In this document: positions 55,552 through 64,000 of the stretch, in pieces
Position numbering within the stretch: position 1 is the first letter of the stretch
Layout: each line of letters starts with the position of its first letter
From: Linnemannia schmuckeri
Taxonomy: Eukaryota; Mortierellomycota; Mortierellomycetes; Mortierellales; Mortierellaceae
Assembly: GCA_029449235.1 (NCBI GenBank)
Contig: JANATG010000005.1
Span: 2,232,001-2,296,000, forward strand
DNA: 64,000 bases
Direction: 5' to 3'
Position numbers and translations under genes: made by a program
The notes under the pieces: model-generated
Told to the model about the DNA's origin: nothing
Databases searched by the model: none
What the model saw: only the letters and a program-made list of their open reading frames with translations

Positions 55552-58500
55552 TTAGTCGGTCTGGGACAACATGCTGATGACCCGTCTTGCAAGTCCAACA
55601 ATCTCACTCTCGTCATTCATCATGTTGTCTCCATCTCCCTGTTGATGTGGCGACGTCGAATCCAGACTCTGTGTCAACTGGCGGACCGCGGGTATAATCT
55701 CGGGCGAGCGTGTAATCAAATCAATCAACTCCGTGTCACCTCCTTCCAGGAACTGAACGATCGTCCAAATAGCAATATGCTGGAATGTCGTATCAACGCT
55801 CTCAAGGAACCGAGAAAGATATCCGTGAAGACCTCCCGATGGTGCATCCCAAACAGAGATAAATGGCTGATAATCCTGCACCTTTGACGACAAGTTTCCA
55901 ATCGCTGCTGCACTGTTGCCCTGAACCTCTACGCTTGACGAGTCTGTCAATGGAATCAATACATCCAAAGCTCCTAGCTGCAGGAGTCTGGGCTTCAAAT
56001 CATCTATAGACGGAAGTTAAGGTAATGATTGCAGGTTTGTTAATAAAACGAAACAAGATATTAAAGTGACCATATCTCCTCAAAAATGAAGAAGAAAATG
56101 TACCAGAGAGGGCAAGGACGGCGACGCAGGCAGTCATTTCAGACTGGACACTGAGAGGAACGTTCAAGACCAAAGCACAGACACGCTCGACAGCTCCAGC
56201 CTCGACAATGGCCTTCTTGTTGCGCTCGCTGCTGGCAGCAAGGTTGCGAAGTGTCGAAATAGCGTGGCACTGAATCTCCTCGTTCTCGTCATATGCTAAA
56301 AGCTCAATCAGGGGGTCCAAGAATCCTGCATCGATAATAGGCGACTCGTTCAAGGGGTGAATAGAAATGTTGCGGATACAGGCAACAGAAGAGAGAATCA
56401 GGGGCAGAAAAGTCGACTGCAAGAGACGGAGCAAAGGAGTCAAGCCGCGAGACCGAACAATCTCGAGCTGGTACTTTTCGTCTGAAGCCAAGTTACGTAG
56501 GGCTAAAGCTGCTTGGCACTCGACCTTCAGACTTGTCGAATCCATCAGTCCAATCAGAGAATTGACAAGCTTAGTCTCTGTTTGGGCCAGCTTTTTCCGG
56601 TTAGCCGCGTCGACGGCGATATTGCTAAGGGCGGTTGTACAGTAGTACTGAACGTCTGTGTCGGGTGAGCTGAGCAGACTGACCAGGACGGGGATGGCGC
56701 CTGCGTTGACCAACTGCTGTCTGTTCTCGTCCGAGTGTGTCATGTTGAGGAGTGCTCCTGTTGCGTTACGCTGAACCCTCATATCCTTCGATCGTGCGAG
56801 GCGTGTGAGGGGAACCAATGCTCCTGATTTAGCGATCTTGGTTTTGTTTTCGTCTAATAAAGTTGATAAGATGGGACACATCCATCGATGGTTAGCATAA
56901 AAATAATGAAATCTTTTGCCCATGTCGGGGTCGATCTAAACTGATGATCTCGTTCGTAAAATAGTAATGCGATGGGAACAAGAGACAGTTGTTCATACCA
57001 TGTGTAGCGAGATTGGTGATGCATCCGACGGCGTTGCACTGGACCTCGACGTTAGGGGACAACATCTGACGGATGAGGGGTTCCAATCCACCAAGCTTTA
57101 CAATCAGCAACTTGTTCTCCGCTGTAACCAGTCGACGCCAAAGAAGTACACACACACAGAGAGAGAGAGTTGGGTTAGTTGTGAGCCGCATGTTCAGTGT
57201 AGTACTTCCATCATTCGCCGACGCAAGTAGGGTTTACGACAACGGAAAACTTACTGTTGACGGCCAAGTTGCCCAGAGCAGCCGAGGCAGCTCGCTGAAC
57301 CTCAACATCGTGCGACTGGAGCAAAAAGAGGACGGGCTCCAATGTATCCCGATCCACTGCTCTGACGTCTAACATTTGTAACAAAAAATGTTCAAGTAAG
57401 TACAAAGATCATGGAGGGAACGCGTAAGAAAAAAAAATGCAAAAAAAGGGCCCTGTTCGCATGGTCAACTCCTGTGGGTCATGGTGCATAAAAGAACCCA
57501 GTACAGAGTACAAGAGAGCAAACACTAGATGGGGTTATTCCCAGACAGAGGTAAGGGAAGTGAGAGCGTGGGGAGCGTGTTACTTCAAGAGCAATTACCT
57601 TTTTCTGTAATCTCTGCAAACGCAAGGGCGGCCGAGCGCTGAAGGTCGACATTGTCCGAGAAGGCGAGTGTTGAAAGTGCTCGCAGAGGATCACCCTCGA
57701 AAAAGTTGGTTTCTGTGCGATCTATTAGAAAAAGAGATGTATCATATGATAGCAAGGAGGCTGTCAGTTCAAAATCCATCATCCTGTTCATCACATCTGA
57801 AGACCAGCCGGTCATACCGCAGGACACGGGGTCCGATTGATAAAATGTTCGCACACGGACAAACAAAAAGGAAAGAAAGAATAAAAAAAGATGAAAAAAA
57901 GGACTACAAACAGACAGTACGACTTGACAACATTTTCCCATCTGTTATGCAGAAATATGACCCCACCAACTCAGAAAGGCCCATGCTCATAGGGTGGCTC
58001 TTAGAGAACGTAAGCAAGGTAAAAAAAAAAAATAAGCAGGGAGAGAGAATCGCTTGGGGGCATGTGCATTGCCAAAAAAAAACAAATACATTCTCCTTGA
58101 AAAGAAAACAAACACCGAGAAACAGCACCACTAGTGTTGTATGAACGGCCAATGCAAACAAGTAGGAAAAATCTCGATTGTATGAAGTGTGCGTGCATCG
58201 AGTTGTAGAAAGGGAAAAAGGATGGAAGGAGTAGTGAGAGAACGAGGGAGGGGAGAGACCTCAGTAGAGTCGATTGATGCTGAGTAGAAAATGGGGAAGG
58301 AGAGAGAAAGAAGTGAATGAGGGAAAGAGGAGAGACAATGCATTGAAGGATAGCAGTCTATGTGTTGAACCATTCTTCTCTGTTTGAGTATTGTTCTCGC
58401 TCGCCGACTATTTTTCTTCCCGCTTGTCATGTTGGCTGTGTATGTATCAATGTGTCAATATATCAATATATGCGTGTATGCGGTGTGGCGCTGGGTATGT

Positions 58501-59613
58501 GTAAGCAATTCCCGGTGCAGGATCCAGAACATGTCGTTTTGTCCTGTGTCCTGTTTTGTCCTGTGTCCTTGTCTTGTCTGTATTTGTAACCAAAGTGTTC
58601 TTCTTTTTTCTTCCTTGAAGGGCCTTCCTGAATGTTCTGCTCCTTTGCCCCTTTGAATATCTCACGCCAAGGGAGAGAAAAAAGTGACCACGCGTTGCGA
58701 TTTTTACTCCTTTAGTGGTGACAACACCTGTCAGCCAGTCAGTCAGCCAGTCCGACAGTCTACCTGTCTGTCAATCAGTGAGGCAAACTTGCTAGTCTGG
58801 TTTGATGATGAAACTAGGTCTGCAACAACCTCTTTTTTTTTTTTTTTTTTGCTTATTTTGCTTATTTTGTTCGCAGGAGCGGGAACAGAACGGAATTATG
58901 CAACTTCTTGTTGTTTGTTGTTGTGTGCCCAGACCCTCTCTCGCTTGTCTCTCGTTCCCATCCGGCAGAGACTAGACTTCCCACCCTGACTGACTATCCA
59001 GATAGCCAGCCATTCAGTCCGTGAATATCCTTGTATGTGCTTATGGAGCCTGTATATGTATATGTATGTGTGCGTGTGTGCCGCGAAGGAATAGAGACAC
59101 AGTGAACGCCAAAATGAAAAAAAATAACAAAGAAAAATGGAAGGAAAGGTTGATGAGCGAGAGTGAGAAGAAGAGAAGCGATATCAGGCGGACTTACTCT
59201 CCAAGTACTGCAGCAAGTCGGCGACAGCTTCCCGCTCATTCTCCTGGAGCAAGGGCTCATAGAGACCGCTACGGTTACGGTCTGTTGATTAAGGGTGTCA
59301 GGTATGTTGTTGTCGAATGAGAAGGTAGTGGTGAGGGTAGGAGCCGTCGCAGATTGGGTCGTTGTTGTAGGTTGTAAGGTGTGGGTGTGAGAGAGTTGAA
59401 GGGTCGGTAACAGGAGGCGAGTGAAGAAGAGTCGACGGAGATGGGCAAGGTAATAGAAGAAAAATAGAGAGAAACGAGGGCTGTTAGTATGTGTATGTGT
59501 GTTTATGCAGATGGGTGCGCGAGGTGAGGTAGTTGAATGCAAGGAAGGGAAGACGCGAAGAAGTGAAGTGAGAGAGTAGGCTTACCGGCACAGCAACTTG
59601 AACAGGCACCCAT
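55552..59613 (-). CDS. VAC8: Vacuolar armadillo-repeat protein Vac8
   Basis: Myristoylated and palmitoylated vacuole-membrane scaffold for vacuole inheritance, nucleus-vacuole junctions, Cvt/autophagy and homotypic fusion. Seven exons: 59613-59586, 59281-59198, 57721-57599, 57368-57255, 57121-56999, 56853-56104 and 56003-55552; 557 residues (yeast 578). The first exon encodes MGACSSCCA: Gly2 for myristoylation and three Cys for palmitoylation. FFEGDPLRALSTLAFSDNVDLQRSAALAFAEITEK opens a run of armadillo repeats (AASAALGNLAVN, NAVGCITNLATH, NATGALLNMTHSDENRQQLV, TTALSNIAVDAANRKKL, QAALALRNLASDEKYQ). Exons 3-5 each hold about one repeat. Intron 2 is about 1.48 kb, far longer than other introns here. 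An internal promoter or nested element in it cannot be excluded. Confidence 0.95.
57722..59197 (-). other. VAC8 intron 2, unusually long
   Basis: 1476 bp against roughly 70-370 bp for the other introns of this gene. It contains a T-run (58831-58850), a CAGTCAGTCAGCCAGTC-type repeat at about 58734-58785 and TCCTGTGTCCTGTTTTGTCC repeats near 58541-58569. No coding feature found. Confidence 0.7.
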
Positions 59614-61339
59614 GGTTTAGATTGTAAAAAGTGAAGGAGTGAAAAGCGCGAGGGTGTGAGGGTGTAAAGTAGGGTGAGGGAAGGAAGGTTGTTGGCTGAG
59701 GGGATTTGCGATTGTGGGAAGGTGTGTCGGAAGTGGAAGAAAAAAAGAGGAAGGGAAGAGCAGGAAGGGTGTGAGTATGTGTGAGGGTGTTGTTGGTGCA
59801 AGAGGACTGTGGAGGGAAAGAAGGGAAAGAAGAGAGAAAAGATTAGTCGTGTGAAAAGTGCAAGATGGAGAAGAATAGATTCAAGGAGTAAGGACCAGGG
59901 AGTGGAGGGAAGAGAAGGAGAGGAAGAGAAGGAGTAGAAGAGAAGGAGGAGGGGGAGAAGAGAGAAAGAAAAGAGGGAAAAAGAAAGAAAAGAAAAGAGA
60001 TAGACGACGAAAAACAAGAGTCCTGTTGCAGCTGCTGCTGGCTGATGAAGAGAGTCAAAAAGCAAGGTAGGGTGTGTCGGGTGGGTGGTGTGGTGTGGTG
60101 TGGTGTGTTGTGCACTTTGGGTGGAGAAAAGGTGAGCAGAAATTGCAACAAAAATGGGCGGCTGAGGGAGGAGTGTGGATGTGCGTGCGATTACTATTCC
60201 TTACTTGGAGGCACCAGAAAGAGTGGCACCACCAACACCATCACTGACAAACATCACAGATATCTAAAACAACACTTGTGCAGAAACAAATCTTGTAGCG
60301 GAAACAAGGAGTAGGAAAGGAAAGGAGGATGGAGGTGTGAAGGTGGAGGGAAGAGGGGATGTTGTAAAAATAATAAAAATTGGAGCCAGGTGGGATGCAT
60401 ACAACAAAGAGAGAGAAGAGCAAAGGAGAAAGAAGAAGAGGGATCAAACACTCGAGAGAAAAGAACGACGCGCCAAGGACGGGTCATATACACTTTATCG
60501 TATGACGAGGTTGGTTGGATACGTGTCTACGCTTGGCTTTTTGAGAAGGTAGGTCGTGGCAGAGGCACTGTGGTACACAGGGTGACGATGAAGTAAGTGA
60601 ACACATGACATAATCGACATCAGAATTGCCCTACTGGATATGATGATCGCTGCGTGAAAAGTATGTTGTTGTTCTTGACAAGAACAAAAAAAAAAAAAAA
60701 AGTTCAAGTCGACAGCTGGCGGCAAGGGCTGTGTTGCGTGTTGTGTGTGTTTTCTATACCTGATCGAGAAAAGGAGAAGGAAGCGTGAAGGTGGCAAAGT
60801 GTGAATGAGAAGTGCGTGTAAAAAAGGAAGGACGATGGGATGAGAGAAACAGGTGCTGGTAGAGGAAGAAGGAAAGGAAAAAAGAAACAAAAAGAAGGTT
60901 GAGCAGAAGGAAAGAGCTCTTTCCTCTCGCTCGTCAGCTGGCTCCCTCAAAAGGAGCGACTGAACTGAACTGGCCGAGAAAAATTACCTTCATTCTCTAA
61001 TTGACAACAAAAACATGCACACGCTCTCTTTTAGTTGACCATCCATCGCATTGACATCACACTTAAACACACAGAAACACAAAAATGAGCACTCGTTGAA
61101 CTTGTTGGGGTCCGTGATACAGCATCATGCCTTTTCTTTTTTTGTTACAAAATTGGTTCATTATTATGGGTTAGGGGCAATGAAGAGCGAGAGAATGTGT
61201 CTGTGAGAGGGAGGGGGGCAGACGACTATGATCAGATGCTTTTTTTGTGTGTATGTCGAAGGAAGGATAGAAGGAAAAATAGATACAAGATATGGGGAGT
61301 AGAGTATGTGCAGATCGAGAAAAAGAATGAAAAAGATAT
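59614..61339. other. Intergenic upstream of VAC8
   Basis: A long GA-rich block at about 59740-60000 is the pyrimidine-rich leader of VAC8 on its sense strand. Also A-rich runs and scattered G/T repeats. No gene seen. Confidence 0.5.
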
Positions 61340-62632
61340 TTAAAAGTGCTCGGGCTGGGGCATCGCCATGATGGGCGGGTATGGTCCCTGTGGTTGAAGA
61401 TGTTGCTGGTTGTTGTTCATGTATTGGGTGCCATAAGGAGACTGCTGGTGAGGTGGTCCCATCATAGGATACGTGCCCTGAGAATGTGGGCCCATCGTCT
61501 GTTGTGGATACATTGGCTGTTGCTGCTGCTGATATGGTGTTTGTTGTTGATATAGCTGCTGCTGTTGGGGTTGTGGTTGCTGGTTAGCATACAGGTTACC
61601 AGCACTTGCATAAGGATTATACTGGTCGTAGGCATTGGCAGACATGTTGGACATGGCCGACGATTGCTGAAAGTGTCCTGATGAGCCCTGTCCCAGATAA
61701 CCGTTGTTGCTGCCTTGGTTGGGGTGGCTGGTGACAGTATTGTTGTAATCGTAAAGATTGTTCGCCGACTGGTAACTGGGCTGAAGAACATGTCCACTGT
61801 TTCCAGATGGTGTATAAGTGTTGTATCCACTGTGAAGGTCGGCAGCTGCAGAGACGTGAACAGGTGCAGGAGTGGCGACGCCAGCTCCGAGTGTAGAGTG
61901 GGTGACAGCAGGTGTGGTCGTTGGCAAGACTGGGTCCTGATAGACATTCTCAGAGAATCCTCCACCAGTTGTAGTCGTAGCAGGAGCTGGGTCGGTGGCG
62001 GGTGAAGTAGCCTCGATATCCTTGGGTTCCTCCGAACCAGCAGTAGTCGGTACCTCTCCATTTTGCTCTGCACGCCGGTACTCTGAGGGAGAGGGTGCCA
62101 ATGCATAGCTGCCTCCGACCTTGACCTGAGCGGCCTTCTTTTCCCGAACAGCCCGTTGGATTGAGAATGTGATGAGAATAACTGCCGTGACAATGAAGAG
62201 GATCGCAGACAAGATGCAGAAGGCGGTCGAGGCAAACATGGACTGACAGGCACGAATGTAGTTCTTGTCGTTGGTGTCCTCTCCAGAGGGAAGGACTCTA
62301 CAGGAGACACGGGTCATGCTATTGGCTGGCTTAGCAATCCCCCCTACAGAGGCTAGGATCCAGAGGAGAATGGCGACTCCGACCCAGGAGCCCTCGATAG
62401 CGGCATTCACTGTCCGACCTGATTTCTGACGGAGAACGAGGACGAGGGTGACTATGGTCGATATGAGCGAGAAGATGAGAGTGCCGATGGCGATGCCGGA
62501 GACTGATCCGGCGTCTGGAGATTTAGGGTAGGCAGAGACATAGAGACAGCAGCAAATGAGGACGATGAGTCCAGAGAAAAAGGTGCCGATTTGGACTAGA
62601 AACAATGTCCGGGAAGTCGGTGAGAAATTCAT
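61340..62632 (-). CDS. Four-helix membrane protein with Q/P-rich tail (MARVEL/claudin-like)
   Basis: 430 residues from ATG at 62632 in one exon. Four hydrophobic helices in the first ~185 residues: LFLVQIGTFFSGLIVLICCC, GIAIGTLIFSLISTIVTLVL, SWVGVAILLWILASVGGI and AFCILSAILFIVTAVILITF. The loop before the last helix holds two Cys. This layout fits MARVEL or fungal Sur7/claudin-like proteins, but I saw no diagnostic motif. The cytosolic tail is long, Ser/Thr/Pro-rich and ends in a Gln/Tyr/Pro-rich segment with many YQQQ/PQQ words, likely disordered. The in-frame extension to 62917 is C/T-repeat leader, so it was not used. Confidence 0.75.
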   Translation of the reverse strand: MNFSPTSRTLFLVQIGTFFSGLIVLICCCLYVSAYPKSPDAGSVSGIAIGTLIFSLISTIVTLVLVLRQKSGRTVNAAIEGSWVGVAILLWILASVGGIAKPANSMTRVSCRVLPSGEDTNDKNYIRACQSMFASTAFCILSAILFIVTAVILITFSIQRAVREKKAAQVKVGGSYALAPSPSEYRRAEQNGEVPTTAGSEEPKDIEATSPATDPAPATTTTGGGFSENVYQDPVLPTTTPAVTHSTLGAGVATPAPVHVSAAADLHSGYNTYTPSGNSGHVLQPSYQSANNLYDYNNTVTSHPNQGSNNGYLGQGSSGHFQQSSAMSNMSANAYDQYNPYASAGNLYANQQPQPQQQQLYQQQTPYQQQQQPMYPQQTMGPHSQGTYPMMGPPHQQSPYGTQYMNNNQQHLQPQGPYPPIMAMPQPEHF

Positions 62633-64000
62633 TGATCTGAACTCTTTGTTGCGTGATGGAGTGGAGTGGTTAGAAGTGAAGGTGAGTGAGTGTAAGGTGA
62701 GTGAGTGTAAGGTGAGTGAGTGTAAGGGTGAGTGATTATGAGAGTGAGGGAGTGGAATGAAGGTGAGGTATGTGCGAGTGAGTGATGGAGTGAAGAGAAG
62801 AGTGCTGAGTGGGAGGGTGGGAAGAATGAATAAATAAATAGAAGTGGAGTGAAAGGAAAAAGTGAAAAGGAGAAGAAGAGAAGAAGGAAAAAAGACAAGA
62901 GGGCGAAGCCCAGTCAAAAGTAATAATAAATATCAATCAAACAGAACGAGCAAAAGACAAGGAGGCGATGGGTTGCAAGTTGTCCCTGTCTATCATCCTT
63001 TGTCTTCACCCGAAGAGAGAATATCTCCATCTTCCTCTCGTCATATCTCAAGGACTCTTGGACACAAACACTCCTGCTTGTCCTGTTTTTTATTTACTCT
63101 TGTGTTTTTATTTATTGCTTGTTTTCTTAATCGGTCACCATCGCTCCTCTTCTTCTTTAGTCATCTTTTTCAATGGCCCATAATCGATTGCACCTAATCC
63201 CACCATTCCCCTTCTGTCATAGTCAAAAAAATTATTCTTGTCCTTCTCTTTCGAAAAGGAGGCAGACCCTTTTCTTTTCCCTTCCTCCCTCCAACCCGTG
63301 AAAGTTAAGCATTTTTCTCTCTTGCATGTCATCGATAAAAATACAACAAAAAAAATTAAAATCCCCGCTTGTGGACCTGTGGAGACATCTGACCCCTCTC
63401 CCTTTCTCTCTCAGACTGGAGCAAATGGATGGCACTTGCCCTTTCTCCAAAGCTTCCCGGGTTTCGATCACTCATTTTCGCAGACTTTCTCATTTCTCTC
63501 TCTTCATCCTGCTCTTCATCTTTTTGTTCGCTTCGCTTACTCGCTCGCTTACTCGTATTACGAACAATAAGCACATACAGCCAAAATGTGCGGCACCCCT
63601 CCGTTTTTACGGCTGTGTCTTCCTTCACCTTTCATTCATGCCAAGACAAAAAAGAAGACCGTTTTTATCTCGATTGCATATTAAATTCTATTTCGGTTTT
63701 GTATCTGGGTTGTCACTCTGTGTTTAACTATCACTTTTTCGTCTTCATTACGGCTATTGTTTGTGTTCACATCCTTGGCCATGCGATAAAAAGACGGAAA
63801 GGGCTGCCGGGTCTTGCAATCATCCCACTCATCCTCCCTCTCTTTCTCCCTCAAACAGCCCTCTTGGTATTTTCCTTCTCGCTTCATTGCACCTGCACCT
63901 ATAGACGCAATTTCAAACACCGTGCCCAGGAAGAGGCGTGGTACGTGAATGCGGTACTTTGCGCACAGAGTGAAAAAGCCAAGAAAGTAACAAAATACGC
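62633..64000. other. Intergenic end of window
   Basis: Begins with a GTGAGTGAGTGTAAG tandem repeat (62681-62735), then GA-rich DNA. Beyond 62940 I see no gene. Confidence 0.5.

Noticed and set aside
62633..62917. Upstream extension of the four-helix membrane protein
   Set aside because: Encoded by tandem CTCACTCA-type repeats and a T/C-rich leader.

Overview
This is nuclear DNA of a filamentous fungus. The genes carry many short GT-AG introns, start codons are often preceded by pyrimidine-rich tracts, and the products are fungal (vacuolar Vac8 and Pho8, the exocyst, an Mnn9/Anp1-type mannosyltransferase, a DUF1769 protein). Intron density, polysaccharide-active secreted families and the general style suggest an early-diverging Mucoromycota or Mortierellomycotina fungus (Mortierella-like). 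That placement is an inference from protein style, not from a search.

Layout. 1-1172 holds the 3' end of a mitochondrial-type isoleucyl-tRNA synthetase. About 2.1-13.6 kb is a low-gene, decaying zone: a truncated, mutated 25S rRNA fragment; a very young Tc1/mariner element with identical 108-bp inverted repeats; a dead LPMO-like gene; a 22-bp tandem repeat; one intact Mnn9/Anp1-type mannosyltransferase; a pogo-like MITE; a dead ABCG transporter; and a dead polysaccharide deacetylase. About 13.9-31 kb is a dense housekeeping block: UTP10 (ribosome biogenesis) facing TRAP1 (mitochondrial Hsp90) across a shared promoter, MsrA, and a 15-exon EXO84. About 31-36 kb is a repeat island: retroposon tails with poly(A), two copies arranged head to head as a long inverted repeat, a tRNA-Gln(CUG), a TTAA-flanked element, a tRNA-like repeat and a second MITE. 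About 36-64 kb is again genic: PHO8-type alkaline phosphatase, a DUF1769 protein, a second identical tRNA-Gln beside another retroposon tail, the bifunctional purine enzyme ADE16/17 (ATIC), a mitochondrial PPR protein, an sn1-specific diacylglycerol lipase-like protein, VAC8 and a four-helix (MARVEL/claudin-like) membrane protein with a Q/P-rich tail.

The genes are individually transcribed and do not form a pathway cluster. Loose themes are vacuole and membrane traffic (PHO8, VAC8, EXO84, DAG lipase), mitochondrial upkeep (IleRS, TRAP1, PPR), and cell-wall or secreted carbohydrate functions, of which two of three are dead. I found no convincing new multi-gene system. The most unusual items are the young mariner element, the gene graveyard with mostly transition-type stop codons, and the retroposon tails that twice lie just upstream of identical tRNA-Gln genes.
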